Made by a program: the position numbers and the translations under genes. From Flavobacterium psychrotolerans (GTDB taxonomy: Bacteria; Bacteroidota; Bacteroidia; Flavobacteriales; Flavobacteriaceae): DNA of 64,000 nt. The stretch lies in contig NZ_QCZI01000001.1 of assembly GCF_003097635.1 (NCBI RefSeq), positions 62,001 through 126,000 of the forward strand, read 5' to 3'. The notes below the pieces were generated by a model. The model made no database searches and was not told where the DNA came from. It saw only the letters and a list, made by a program, of their open reading frames with translations. Below are positions 19,749 through 29,116 of the stretch, one piece after another. Each line of letters opens with the position of its first letter. Position 1 is the stretch's first letter.

Positions 19749-22700
19749 ATGAAAAAATGGGTTATCCTTTTTTTAATTTTTGGATCTGTCCTAACCCCTA
19801 CTTTCAGTTTTGGTTTTACATTGGCTGTTACGCCAACTTCTGAAACTTGTAATGGAAACGGTTCTTTGGCATTCAACCCCGCTAATGTCAATCCAAACGG
19901 AACCATTGTATATATAATTTACAAATTGCCCAACACCACAGTCCCGTTTACTTCTGTAAACACAAATTCTATAAATGGACTTTCTTCAGGAGATTATAGG
20001 GTTATTGCGAAAGAAACTGTGGGAAATACTACTACTTCACAACAAACAGACGTTACCATTACTAGTACCGTGGTACCATTAACCTATTCCGTACAAAGTC
20101 TAAATCAGGCATGCTCGTCTACGAGTAATATCTCGGTTACCATAATTTCTGGAGTAGCTGCCAATTATGAAATTTTTTCAGGTCCAAAACTGTTTCCTTT
20201 ACAAGCCTCCAATACATTTATAGGTTTATCCGTTGGTGTATATAAAATTCGGGTTTTTGATACTTGTGGCGTTGGCGTAGTTCAAACTTTTACGGCAACA
20301 TTAAATCCCGCTGACTTGAAAATCGGCTCACCAATCTTTTCTAATACTAATCCATCATCTTGCAATTTTACTGTTGCTACAAATACCATCACACCTGCTG
20401 CAGGAACCATTATTGGCTACCCTCTTTCCATCCAATATACAGTACATCCGCCTAATGGCGATCCGGATATTATTATTATTAATTCCCTAAACACCGGAAA
20501 TCCAAATACTCAAGATTTATCTGAAACCATCCCCTTATATCTAAATCAAAATTATTCCTATGACCTGTCAATAAAAGACATTTGCGGAAAAACATATCTT
20601 AAAAATTTTGTACCCAACCAAGCTATCATTTTAAAAACAACCCTGATTGACTTAGAATGCAACCAAAATTATTTTATGCTCTCTACTACCAATTTCACTC
20701 CTCCTTACACGCTAAATTTCACCAATGCCCCAGCAGGTTTTAACCCTAATTCATTTAACGCAAATTATCCAGGTCCCTTTAATACTGAAGATGTAGATTT
20801 TGGAAATGCTACGAACCCTACACCTAAAGGAGATTATACAGTAACAATTCTGGATGCTTGTGGGAGAACAACCACTAGATCATTAACCATTTTAAGTGTT
20901 CCACCCATACCAACTCCCGAGGCCACTAACAATGGATGTTTGACTAATTCCGGAAAAATCACCGTTAATTTATTGTCCAATTACCACATAGCAACGGCAA
21001 TAATTACGGCTGCTCCTGCTGAATATGCATTCCCCTTACCTAACGATGTTTCTTCATTTATAGATACAAATGGCGTTTTAATCCTTGACCCTGTTCCGTT
21101 AGGTGATTATGTGTTTTTATTGACAAATACCTGCAATGATGTAATTGCACCAGTTCCAGTGTCTCTTCCTGTATATATAAACCAAGGAATAACCTTCGAT
21201 ACGCGGCAAGGTTGCGATTTGCAAACGGGTGCCGTAAAAATAACGAGTAAAAATTCTAATAAACTAAAATCAGTTACGGTTATTTCGGCCCCTACAAATT
21301 TCCCAAATACATTACCCTTTGATGCTTCCATTAATATCATAACAGATGGTACATTTTATTTGGATGCTTTGCCTGCAGGAAACTACAAATTTAGCTCAAT
21401 TGATGAATGTGGGTTTAACAACACCATTGATGTTGCTATAGATGGATATAAAATCACCAAAAGTACTTTCTCTTTAAATCCAAACTGCGGCTCATTTGAT
21501 ATCCCACTGGATTTTGTCAGTAACGGAAATATCAATGAAACATTTTGGATACAAAAACTATTAAATATAGGCACGAATATATGGGGACATCCAGATACCA
21601 TGATTGCATACGTTGATGGGACTGTTCCCACAGCTGCCAATTCATTTCAAATAGACAATACAACCACCAATTTAAATTTAACTTTTAGCGGCACGTTTAG
21701 AATTGTTCGCACCTTTTCCACTTATAATAATGGCGTTGCCATAAATAATGGAACCGTTGCAACTGAAACCAAAAATTGCGTAGAAATTTTAGCACCAAAT
21801 TTAACGTTTAACGAGGCCTTAGAAATAACGGATGCCAACAGAATTGCCTGCACCATCAGCGGAAGTTTAGATGTGATTATTAAGGCCAATGGCACTTTAC
21901 CCTTACATTATTCCATAATCACTAAAGATGGTGTTCCGTTTGTATTGGATAATGGAAACTCAAATGTTTTTGTCAATTTACCTCCTGCTATTTATACTTT
22001 TCAAGTGGAAGACAATTGTGGCGGAATAAAAAACAAAATATTCAACGTCTCGTCTTTAGTCTCATTAGTGAATAATATTAAACCCTGCGATATCTTAAAA
22101 TGTGTCACTACAATTACAGGAAATGAAGTTTTTGATTTAACGTCTCAAAACAGCATCATCCTTGGCAACCAATCTCCCAATGAGTATACTTTAAGTTACT
22201 ATACTTCTTTGACAAATGCACAAGCAGCGATTAACCCAATAGTGAATTTAGTCAATTTTATAGCTACCACTAACCCACAAACCATTTATAGTCGATTAGT
22301 TTTCAATCAATTGCCAAACTGTTATGAAACAACTTCATTTGATTTAATTGCAGGGCAAATTCCGAAAATAAATGTAATCCCTACAACTTTAAATTGTACC
22401 CAATCTCCAGTTGTTCTTGATGCGTCCTTAAATAATCTTGCTTCAACCACTTACTCGTGGTCTAATGGTTTAACAACACCTATTATTACAGTTAGTCAAC
22501 TTGGCGTAACCAAACTAACGGTCACCACAACAAATGCTTACGGGATATGCAATAATACAAACACTTCCTGCACCAATACGGAAGACATTGCTGTTATTAT
22601 CCCTGAAATTCCAGTTATCGAAAAAATAGAAACACACGACTGGACTCCAAGTGAAAATAGTATTCAAGTTGTTACTTCTAATAATGTTGCCTTTGAATAT

Positions 22701-23078
22701 TCCATAGATAACAACAACTATCAAGACAGTAATTCCTTTACTAATTTGGAGGCTGGATTGTATACCGTATCCGTTCGAAATAGAGAGGGTTGTCAAACCG
22801 TCAAGCAGGAAATTTGGTTATTGAATTATGAAAAATATTTCACGCCAAACGATGATGGATTTAATGACACCTGGTTAATAAAAAATTCAGAACAGGAACC
22901 GGATTTCAAGGTTATTATTTATGACCGTTATGGAAAAATAATAAAATCGTTTAAATCAGATACAGCGGGTTGGGACGGGAATTACAATGGCCGACCAATG
23001 CTGGCTACTGACTTTTGGTTTGTAGTTTATCGGCAAGACGGCCGAATCCATAAAGGTCATTTTTCATTATTAAGATAA
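19749..23078 (+). CDS. Giant secreted protein with T9SS type B (gliding-associated) sorting domain
   Basis: 1109 aa with signal peptide MKKWVILFLIFGSVLTPTFSFG. The body holds about eight repeats of roughly 90-110 residues, each ending in a pattern such as GDYTVTILDACGRTTTRS, GNYKFSSIDECGFNNT or AIYTFQVEDNCGGIKN. These are SprB-like Ig modules, each with conserved cysteine in the D-x-CG motif. The last 75 residues are the type B sorting domain: YFTPNDDGFNDTWLI, VIIYDRYGKIIKSF, GWDGNYNGRP and DFWFVVYRQDGR. Such cargo is exported by T9SS and retained on the surface, commonly as an adhesin related to gliding. A TATATTTA at 19713-19720 is a possible -7 box. Confidence 0.92.
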   Translation: MKKWVILFLIFGSVLTPTFSFGFTLAVTPTSETCNGNGSLAFNPANVNPNGTIVYIIYKLPNTTVPFTSVNTNSINGLSSGDYRVIAKETVGNTTTSQQTDVTITSTVVPLTYSVQSLNQACSSTSNISVTIISGVAANYEIFSGPKLFPLQASNTFIGLSVGVYKIRVFDTCGVGVVQTFTATLNPADLKIGSPIFSNTNPSSCNFTVATNTITPAAGTIIGYPLSIQYTVHPPNGDPDIIIINSLNTGNPNTQDLSETIPLYLNQNYSYDLSIKDICGKTYLKNFVPNQAIILKTTLIDLECNQNYFMLSTTNFTPPYTLNFTNAPAGFNPNSFNANYPGPFNTEDVDFGNATNPTPKGDYTVTILDACGRTTTRSLTILSVPPIPTPEATNNGCLTNSGKITVNLLSNYHIATAIITAAPAEYAFPLPNDVSSFIDTNGVLILDPVPLGDYVFLLTNTCNDVIAPVPVSLPVYINQGITFDTRQGCDLQTGAVKITSKNSNKLKSVTVISAPTNFPNTLPFDASINIITDGTFYLDALPAGNYKFSSIDECGFNNTIDVAIDGYKITKSTFSLNPNCGSFDIPLDFVSNGNINETFWIQKLLNIGTNIWGHPDTMIAYVDGTVPTAANSFQIDNTTTNLNLTFSGTFRIVRTFSTYNNGVAINNGTVATETKNCVEILAPNLTFNEALEITDANRIACTISGSLDVIIKANGTLPLHYSIITKDGVPFVLDNGNSNVFVNLPPAIYTFQVEDNCGGIKNKIFNVSSLVSLVNNIKPCDILKCVTTITGNEVFDLTSQNSIILGNQSPNEYTLSYYTSLTNAQAAINPIVNLVNFIATTNPQTIYSRLVFNQLPNCYETTSFDLIAGQIPKINVIPTTLNCTQSPVVLDASLNNLASTTYSWSNGLTTPIITVSQLGVTKLTVTTTNAYGICNNTNTSCTNTEDIAVIIPEIPVIEKIETHDWTPSENSIQVVTSNNVAFEYSIDNNNYQDSNSFTNLEAGLYTVSVRNREGCQTVKQEIWLLNYEKYFTPNDDGFNDTWLIKNSEQEPDFKVIIYDRYGKIIKSFKSDTAGWDGNYNGRPMLATDFWFVVYRQDGRIHKGHFSLLR

Positions 23079-23108
23079 TCCAAATTTACCTTTGTGGATG
23101 CTATGCAC

Positions 23109-23240
23109 GCCTAGTGGCATTAAGTTAAGGATTTTATTGAATTTTCAACATTCGTTTTTTTAACAATTTTGTTTAAAATATAAAAAAGGTCGAATGTTGA
23201 ATAACGAACAACGAATATTGAATGATAAGCCTAGTGGCAT
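23109..23240. repeat. 12-bp direct repeats flanking an inverted repeat
   Basis: GCCTAGTGGCAT occurs at 23109-23120 and again at 23229-23240. Between them TTCAACATTCG (23144-23154) and CGAATGTTGAA (23191-23201) form an 11-bp inverted repeat around an AT-rich centre. The arrangement resembles a very small inserted cassette or a terminator caught between duplicated ends. It has no coding content. Confidence 0.55.
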
Positions 23241-23274
23241 TTTCCTATATTTACATCTATAAAAAAGATACATT

Positions 23275-24156
23275 ATGAATTTTTCAGCAAAAATGCTTCG
23301 TGACGATGCCCTAAAAGGCAAAGTAATAGTAGTGACCGGTGGAGGAAGCGGGCTTGGCAAGGCCATGACCAAATATTTCCTTGAATTGGGAGCTAAAGTG
23401 GCCATTACTTCCCGTGATTTAGAAAAACTAAAAAATACAGCTATAGAGCTTGAAACCGAAACTGGCGGAGTTTGTCATCCCGTACAATGCGACGTGCGCC
23501 ATTACGACCAAGTCGAAAATATGTTGCAGGAAGTGCTGAAAACCTTCGGGAAAGCGGATGTTTTGCTGAACAATGCCGCAGGAAATTTCATTTCGCCAAC
23601 AGAGAGATTATCCGCTAATGCCTTTGATACCGTGATTGATATTGTGCTGAAAGGGTCAAAAAACTGTACCCTCGCTTTCGGGAAACACTGGATTGATTCC
23701 AAACAAGAATCTTCCACTATTTTGAATATCGTGACTACGTATGCGTTTACGGGTTCGGCTTATGTGGTTCCGAGTGCGACGGCTAAAGCGGGCGTGCTTG
23801 CCATGACGAGAAGTTTAGCCGTAGAATGGGCAAAATACGGAATTAGAAGCAACGCCATTGCCCCAGGACCGTTTCCTACAAAAGGTGCTTGGGACCGATT
23901 ATTGCCAGGCGATTTAGCCGAAAAATTTGACATGGCCAAAAAAGTGCCTTTAAAACGCGTTGGCGACCATCAAGAATTGGCGAATTTAGCCGCTTATTTG
24001 GTCTCCGATTTTTCGGCTTACATCAATGGTGAAGTGGTGGTTATTGATGGTGGCGAATGGCTGAAAGGCGCAGGACAATTTAATTTACTGGAACAAATTC
24101 CCGAAGAAATGTGGGATATGTTAGAGATGATGATTAAGGCGAAGAAAGGCAAATAA
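23275..24156 (+). CDS. 2,4-dienoyl-CoA reductase (short-chain dehydrogenase family)
   Basis: 293 aa. The NADP-binding TGGGSGLGKAM motif lies near residues 21-31 and NNAAG follows. The active-site region reads TTYAFTGSAYVVPSATAKAGV: the lysine is present, but the tyrosine usual four residues before it is replaced, as in mitochondrial 2,4-dienoyl-CoA reductase (DECR1), where the catalytic tyrosine comes from elsewhere. The C-terminal block from NAIAPGPFPTKGAWDRL to YINGEVVVIDGGEW also matches DECR1-like enzymes closely. It should reduce 2,4-dienoyl-CoA with NADPH during beta-oxidation of unsaturated fatty acids. A terminator follows. Confidence 0.85.
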   Translation: MNFSAKMLRDDALKGKVIVVTGGGSGLGKAMTKYFLELGAKVAITSRDLEKLKNTAIELETETGGVCHPVQCDVRHYDQVENMLQEVLKTFGKADVLLNNAAGNFISPTERLSANAFDTVIDIVLKGSKNCTLAFGKHWIDSKQESSTILNIVTTYAFTGSAYVVPSATAKAGVLAMTRSLAVEWAKYGIRSNAIAPGPFPTKGAWDRLLPGDLAEKFDMAKKVPLKRVGDHQELANLAAYLVSDFSAYINGEVVVIDGGEWLKGAGQFNLLEQIPEEMWDMLEMMIKAKKGK

Positions 24157-24170
24157 ATGGATAATAAAGT

Positions 24171-24202
24171 AGAGAGTTCCTTAAGTTCTCTCTATTTTTT
24201 TA
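24171..24202 (+). terminator. Rho-independent terminator after the dienoyl-CoA reductase gene
   Basis: AGAGAG at 24171-24176 pairs with CTCTCT at 24188-24193, followed by ATTTTTTTA. It is 15 bp past the stop codon. Confidence 0.65.
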
Positions 24203-24412
24203 GCCCAGATGGAAATAAAAATCCTTTTATACAAAAAATCTAAATTTTTCCTGAAATGGCAGAGCGACTAAAAGAAGCTCCTGCGATTTCTTGGAAAAAT
24301 GATTTTTTTATAACAGATTGTAATGTAGAGCTGGAAAAAGCTCCTTAAAATTCAGGAAAGGGCATGAAAAATCAAGAATGTATCAATATTAACTTTTGTT
24401 AACAAATTAGAA
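24203..24412. other. Intergenic region before parA
   Basis: With the terminator and promoter this belongs to a 309-bp gap between the reductase gene and parA. I see one small hairpin (GAGCT/AGCTC near 24328-24345) and no gene. No parS-like palindrome was recognised. Confidence 0.4.
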
Positions 24413-24442
24413 TTGAAAAAACCATAAAATATTGTATTTTTA
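24413..24442 (+). promoter_or_regulatory. Promoter of parA operon
   Basis: TTG at 24413-24415, a 19-bp spacer and TATTTTTA at 24435-24442 (seven of eight to TAnnTTTG). The parA start is 23 bp downstream. Confidence 0.6.
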
Positions 24443-24465
24443 CGGCTCAAAATTTAGAAAATTAA

Positions 24466-25230
24466 ATGGGTAAAATCATTGCTATTGCCAATCAAAAAGG
24501 AGGCGTTGGAAAAACGACAACTTCAGTAAATTTGGCGGCATCACTAGGGGTTTTAGAGAAAAAGGTCTTACTTATTGATGCTGATCCGCAGGCGAATGCA
24601 AGTTCTGGTCTTGGGATTGATATTGAAAATATTGCTATTGGTACCTATCAAATATTAGAGCACAGCAACCTTCCTGAAGAGGCAATTATTAAATGTTCGG
24701 CGTTAAATGTAGATGTGATTCCGGCTCATATTGACTTGGTTGCCATCGAAATCGAATTGGTTGACAAGGAAAACAGGGAGTACATGCTGAAGCAGGCATT
24801 GGCGAGTATTAAAGATCAATACGATTATATTTTGATTGATTGTGCGCCATCATTAGGTTTGTTAACTTTGAATGCGCTGACTGCTGCCGACTCTGTGATT
24901 ATCCCTATTCAATGTGAATATTACGCTTTAGAAGGTTTAGGAAAATTGTTGAATACCATAAAAAGTGTTCAAAAAATCCATAATCCGGACTTGGATATTG
25001 AAGGTCTACTACTGACAATGTTTGATTCGAGATTGCGATTATCTAATCAAGTCGTAGAGGAAGTGCAAAAACATTTTAACGACATGGTTTTTAATACCGT
25101 TATTCAAAGAAATGTGAAGTTGAGCGAGGCTCCAAGTTATGGCGAAAGCATCATTAATTATGACGCGGCAAGTAAAGGTGCATCAAATTATTTGCATTTA
25201 GCCCACGAAATTATACAGAAAAACAGTTAA
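24466..25230 (+). CDS. parA: Chromosome partitioning ATPase ParA (Soj)
   Basis: 254 aa, a Walker-type ParA. The deviant Walker A KGGVGKTTT is at residues 11-19 and the signature lysine K11 is present; A' is LIDADPQANASSGLG and Walker B is YILIDCAPSLGLL. It binds DNA nonspecifically as an ATP dimer and moves ParB-parS complexes during chromosome segregation. parB follows after 8 bp. Length and lack of an N-terminal HTH make it the chromosomal rather than type Ia plasmid form. I found no ori or parS in the window, so the distance to the origin is unknown. Confidence 0.95.
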   Translation: MGKIIAIANQKGGVGKTTTSVNLAASLGVLEKKVLLIDADPQANASSGLGIDIENIAIGTYQILEHSNLPEEAIIKCSALNVDVIPAHIDLVAIEIELVDKENREYMLKQALASIKDQYDYILIDCAPSLGLLTLNALTAADSVIIPIQCEYYALEGLGKLLNTIKSVQKIHNPDLDIEGLLLTMFDSRLRLSNQVVEEVQKHFNDMVFNTVIQRNVKLSEAPSYGESIINYDAASKGASNYLHLAHEIIQKNS

Positions 25231-25238
25231 AAGGTTTT

Positions 25239-26138
25239 ATGACACAAGTAGTAAAAAAACAAGCTTTAGGAAGAGGATTATCGGCATTATTGAAAGACCC
25301 TGAAAACAACATTCAGTCGGTTGAAGATAAAAATGCCGATAAAGTGGTGGGCAATATTATTGAGCTTGACATTGATGCCATCGAAATCAACCCGTTTCAG
25401 CCCAGAAGTAATTTTAATGAGGAATCCTTAAAGGAACTGGCCACGTCCATTCACGAATTGGGCGTTATTCAACCCATAACGGTTCGGAAAACTGACTTTA
25501 ATAAATACCAATTAATTTCTGGAGAACGAAGATTACGTGCTTCAAAAATATCTGGATTAACTACAATTCCTGCTTACATTCGAATTGCGAATGACAATGA
25601 ATCATTGATTATGGCCTTGGTTGAAAATATTCAACGTCATGATTTAGACCCTATTGAGATAGCCCTTTCTTACCAACGATTGATTGATGAAATTCAACTT
25701 ACACAAGAGCAAATGAGCGATCGGGTTGGAAAAAAACGTTCTACAATTGCCAACTATTTGAGACTTTTGAAATTAGATCCAATTATTCAAACCGGAATCC
25801 GCGATGGATTCATAAGCATGGGCCATGGTCGAGCCATTATCAATATTGAAGATCAAGATATTCAGGCTGATATTTACCAAAAAATTGTAAGCCAAAATCT
25901 ATCCGTTCGTGAAACGGAAGCTTTAGTTAAAAACTATCAGGAAAGTTTGAAACCGGCTCCTGCAAAAGCACCTAAAGGAATCGCATTTGAAGTTGAAGAA
26001 AACGAAAAGAAAGCCATAGCAACCTATTTTGGGGCAAAAGTGGATGTGAAAGTTGCCGGTAACGGGAAAGGAAAAATTACGATTCCGTTTCATTCTGAAG
26101 AAGATTTCAATAGAATCATTAAACTTATCAAAGGCTAG
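25239..26138 (+). CDS. parB: Chromosome partitioning protein ParB (Spo0J)
   Basis: 299 aa. The N-terminus KKQALGRGLSALL is the usual ParA-interacting segment. The ParB/Srx fold carries the CTP-binding GERR at residues 95-98 and ENIQRHDL at 129-136. A helix-turn-helix follows at about 156-178 (LTQEQMSDRVGKKRSTIANYLRLL). The C-terminal part from about 245 is the dimerisation domain. ParB binds parS and loads condensin. Its stop codon overlaps the GTG of the next gene by one base, so DUF5683 and dapB are probably translated from the same message. Confidence 0.95.
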   Translation: MTQVVKKQALGRGLSALLKDPENNIQSVEDKNADKVVGNIIELDIDAIEINPFQPRSNFNEESLKELATSIHELGVIQPITVRKTDFNKYQLISGERRLRASKISGLTTIPAYIRIANDNESLIMALVENIQRHDLDPIEIALSYQRLIDEIQLTQEQMSDRVGKKRSTIANYLRLLKLDPIIQTGIRDGFISMGHGRAIINIEDQDIQADIYQKIVSQNLSVRETEALVKNYQESLKPAPAKAPKGIAFEVEENEKKAIATYFGAKVDVKVAGNGKGKITIPFHSEEDFNRIIKLIKG

Positions 26139-26692
26139 TGCTTAAATATATAGCTATAATACTGTTTCTATTTGGGAATACCTTGCTTTTTGGTCAAGTT
26201 AAAACAGACCCCATTCTTACCTCTAAAGACACCATAAAAAGTCAGGAAATCAATCCGTTGGCTCCGGCGAAAGCGGCATTTTATTCGGCTATTTTACCGG
26301 GTTTGGGTCAAGCGTACAATAAAAAATACTGGAAAATACCTTTGGTTTATGGCGCCATAGGAACAACCCTTTATTTTTATTCGCTGAACAACACCAAATA
26401 TCATGAATTTCGTGATGCCTACAAAAGCCGATTGGCAGGAAATCCAAACGAGAAATATTCCTACTTGGATGATACCCGATTGATAACCGCGCAACGTTTT
26501 TATCAAAGAAATCGGGATCTTTCGCTACTGTTAACTGCTGGTTTCTATATTTTAAATATTGTGGATGCCAATGTGGATGCCCATTTACTCCAATTTAATG
26601 TAAACGACAATTTATCGTTAAACCCAAAACTAGATACAAACGAAATTAATTTCAAGCCCAATTTTGGTCTTGCACTAAACTATACATTCTAA
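26138..26692 (+). CDS. DUF5683 membrane or envelope protein
   Basis: 184 aa, starting at GTG (26138) that overlaps the parB stop. A signal peptide or anchor (LKYIAIILFLFGNTLLFGQ) comes first, then the family motif FYSAILPGLGQAYNKKYWKIPLV and a hydrophobic segment (YGAIGTTLYFYSL). The second half contains DLSLLLTAGFYILNIVDANVDAHLLQF. The family is Bacteroidota-specific and its function is unknown. Position between parB and dapB, with one-base overlaps at both ends, is conserved in flavobacteria as I know them. Confidence 0.88.
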   Translation: MLKYIAIILFLFGNTLLFGQVKTDPILTSKDTIKSQEINPLAPAKAAFYSAILPGLGQAYNKKYWKIPLVYGAIGTTLYFYSLNNTKYHEFRDAYKSRLAGNPNEKYSYLDDTRLITAQRFYQRNRDLSLLLTAGFYILNIVDANVDAHLLQFNVNDNLSLNPKLDTNEINFKPNFGLALNYTF

Positions 26693-27423
26693 TGAAAATA
26701 GCACTTTTAGGATACGGAAAAATGGGTCAAACCATCGAAAGAATTGCTCTGGAGAGAGGTCACGAAATTGTCTTGAAAAAAGATGAATTCAATACCTACG
26801 ACGGACTTTCAAATGCCGATGTCGCTATCGATTTTAGTATTCCAATGGTAGCTGTTAGTAATATTTCCAGTTGTTTTCATGCTAACGTGCCTGTGATTTC
26901 GGGTACAACAGGTTGGCTTGAACATTATGATGAAATGGCTACACTTTGCAAGGAAAAAAATGGGGCTTTTATATCTAGCTCCAACTTCAGCCTGGGCGTA
27001 AATCTTTTCTTTGAACTTAATGATTATTTAGCCAAAATGATGGCTAAGTTTGATTCCTATCGCGTGGAAATGGAAGAAATTCATCACACACAAAAACTAG
27101 ATGCTCCAAGCGGGACTGCCATTTCATTGGCAAAAGGAGTAATAGCAAACAGTAATTATACCGGTTGGGCATTAGAAAAACCCGAATCAACACACCCGAG
27201 CAAGAGCGAACTAGCGAAGCAAATTCCTATTGATGCCATACGAACTGAAAATGTTCCAGGAACGCATACGGTAAGCTATATTTCGGAAGTAGATACTATC
27301 GAAATAAAACATACGGCTCACAATCGAGATGGTTTTGCGCTGGGTGCTGTAATCGCCGCAGAGTGGATTGTGGGTAAAAAAGGAATTTTTACCATGAAAG
27401 ACGTATTGAATTTCAACAATTAA
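26692..27423 (+). CDS. dapB: 4-hydroxy-tetrahydrodipicolinate reductase
   Basis: 243 aa. The nucleotide-binding GYGKMGQTIE is at residues 7-16. SGTTGW (70-75) and the substrate and catalytic motif EEIHHTQKLDAPSGTAI with His131/His132 and Lys135 identify DapB. It reduces 4-hydroxy-tetrahydrodipicolinate with NAD(P)H in the diaminopimelate branch of lysine and peptidoglycan synthesis. The start overlaps the preceding stop by one base (TAATG). lepB follows after 74 bp. Confidence 0.96.
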   Translation: MKIALLGYGKMGQTIERIALERGHEIVLKKDEFNTYDGLSNADVAIDFSIPMVAVSNISSCFHANVPVISGTTGWLEHYDEMATLCKEKNGAFISSSNFSLGVNLFFELNDYLAKMMAKFDSYRVEMEEIHHTQKLDAPSGTAISLAKGVIANSNYTGWALEKPESTHPSKSELAKQIPIDAIRTENVPGTHTVSYISEVDTIEIKHTAHNRDGFALGAVIAAEWIVGKKGIFTMKDVLNFNN

Positions 27424-27497
27424 ATTATTTGTTAATTTTATTATAAAACCGTAACAAAACCATACAGATCAATTCTAATTAAAAAAACAAAAATATT

Positions 27498-29039
27498 ATG
27501 ACATTACTTCAATGGTTTGTATTTTTTCTGATTGTTCAGATAATTCACTTTTTGGGAACGTGGAAACTGTATGAAAGTGCCGGTAGAAAACGTTGGGAAG
27601 CCGCAATTCCTGTTTACAATGCCATCATTTTGATGAAAATTATCAATAGACCTACATGGTGGACGATCTTGCTTTTCATCCCTATTGTAAATTTAATTAT
27701 GTTTCCTGTCGTTTGGGTAGAAACATTAAGAAGTTTCGGAAAAAACACCACTTTAGATACCGTTCTAGGGATAGCAACTCTTGGAATATATATTTATTAT
27801 CTAAATTACACTCAGGAACTTAAATACATTTCTGACAGGAGTCTAATACCTACAAATAAAGGGGCAGACACGATAAGTTCCTTACTTTTTGCAATTGTAG
27901 TGGCTACTTTAGTTCATACGTATGTGATGCAACCGTACACCATACCGACTTCTTCGTTAGAAAAATCATTACTAATTGGCGATTTTCTGTTTGTGAGTAA
28001 ATTCCATTATGGCGCCAGAACGCCTATGACTGCAGTAGCCTTGCCAATGGTTCATGATACCATTCCGCTATTACATAGTAAATCATATTCTAAATGGCCA
28101 CAGCTACCCTATTTTAGGTTTCCAGGTTTACAAAAAATAGAACGAAATGATATCGTTGTTTTTAACTGGCCAGTAGACACCGTTTATAAATTTTTTGACA
28201 CTTCAAAAAGAAAAGCGGACAAACCCATCGACAAAAAATCAAATTATGTAAAAAGATGTCAGGGAATTTCCGGCGATAGTTTACAGATAAAAGATGGAGT
28301 TGTATTCATTAACGGGAAGCAATTGTTATTGCCTGAAAGAGCCAAACCACAGTATTCTTATACTGTAACTACAAATGGTTCCGGTTTTGACCAAACCTAT
28401 ATATTAAACGAATTGCATATTACCGACGGCATTTATCAAACTGCACAAAATACTTTTTTATTTTCTGCATTAACAGAGGAATCTGCCGCTAGACTAAAGA
28501 ATAACCCTGCAGTAACCAGTATTGTCAGGAACATTTCCCACGAAGCTGAACCAGGCGTTTTCCCTCAAATAAGCAACAATTGGAACAAAGACAATTATGG
28601 TCCCATTTACATTCCTCAAGCAGGAAAAACCGTGGCTTTGAATGCAGAAATCCTGCCTTTCTATAAAAGAATTATTACCGAATATGAAGGCAATGATTTA
28701 AAAGTGAACGGAAACGAAATTAGAATCAATGGTCAAGTGGCAACGGATTACACATTCAAACAGAATTATTACTGGATGATGGGAGACAATCGCCATAACT
28801 CTGAAGACAGCCGATATTGGGGTTATGTTCCAGAAAACCACATCGTAGGGAAACCCGTATTTATTTGGATGAGTTTAGATTCGAATGGAAAAGGGTTGGG
28901 TAAAATTCGTTGGGAACGCATGTTTACGACAGTTGGAGGCGAAGGACAACCCTATTCCTATTTCAAATTTTTTCTGATGGGTCTTGCCGCTTATTTTGGA
29001 ATTACTTTCTTTATGAATAAGAAAAAAGAAAATAGCTAA
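27498..29039 (+). CDS. lepB: Signal peptidase I with N-terminal DUF5684-like membrane domain
   Basis: 513 aa, much longer than E. coli LepB (324). Residues 1-115 form an added domain with several membrane segments (GTWKLYESAGRKRWEAAIPVYNAI pattern), usual in Bacteroidota. The peptidase part follows: IPTSSLEKSLLIGD with nucleophile Ser153, YVKRCQGISGD with general base Lys252, and near the C-terminus GDNRHNSEDSRYWGYVPE. A large insertion separates the second and third motifs. A final hydrophobic segment (FFLMGLAAYFGITFF) is at the C-terminus. It removes signal peptides of exported proteins, including the many T9SS cargo precursors here. Confidence 0.95.
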   Translation: MTLLQWFVFFLIVQIIHFLGTWKLYESAGRKRWEAAIPVYNAIILMKIINRPTWWTILLFIPIVNLIMFPVVWVETLRSFGKNTTLDTVLGIATLGIYIYYLNYTQELKYISDRSLIPTNKGADTISSLLFAIVVATLVHTYVMQPYTIPTSSLEKSLLIGDFLFVSKFHYGARTPMTAVALPMVHDTIPLLHSKSYSKWPQLPYFRFPGLQKIERNDIVVFNWPVDTVYKFFDTSKRKADKPIDKKSNYVKRCQGISGDSLQIKDGVVFINGKQLLLPERAKPQYSYTVTTNGSGFDQTYILNELHITDGIYQTAQNTFLFSALTEESAARLKNNPAVTSIVRNISHEAEPGVFPQISNNWNKDNYGPIYIPQAGKTVALNAEILPFYKRIITEYEGNDLKVNGNEIRINGQVATDYTFKQNYYWMMGDNRHNSEDSRYWGYVPENHIVGKPVFIWMSLDSNGKGLGKIRWERMFTTVGGEGQPYSYFKFFLMGLAAYFGITFFMNKKKENS

Positions 29040-29054
29040 TATTTAGGATTCAAA

Positions 29055-29100
29055 AGTTTAAGGTTTAAAGTTGCTAAGTGAGAACTTTAAACCTTAAACT
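29055..29100. repeat. 18-bp perfect palindromic repeat
   Basis: AGTTTAAGGTTTAAAGTT (29055-29072) and its exact reverse complement (29083-29100) flank the 10-base loop GCTAAGTGAG. A near-identical element is at 57545-57584. There is no T-run, so it is better viewed as a dispersed palindromic repeat that may also stop transcription from lepB. Confidence 0.65.
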
Positions 29101-29116
29101 AAAAAAACTAAAACGT

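Noticed and set aside
23275..24156. Possible inactive dehydrogenase because the usual catalytic Tyr before Lys is absent
   Set aside because: 2,4-dienoyl-CoA reductases of the DECR1 type normally lack Tyr at that position, and the rest of the active-site block is conserved.
24157..24465. Searched for a parS site or origin next to parAB
   Set aside because: No TGTTnCACGTGnAACA-like palindrome or DnaA-box cluster was found; the gap holds only a terminator and a promoter.
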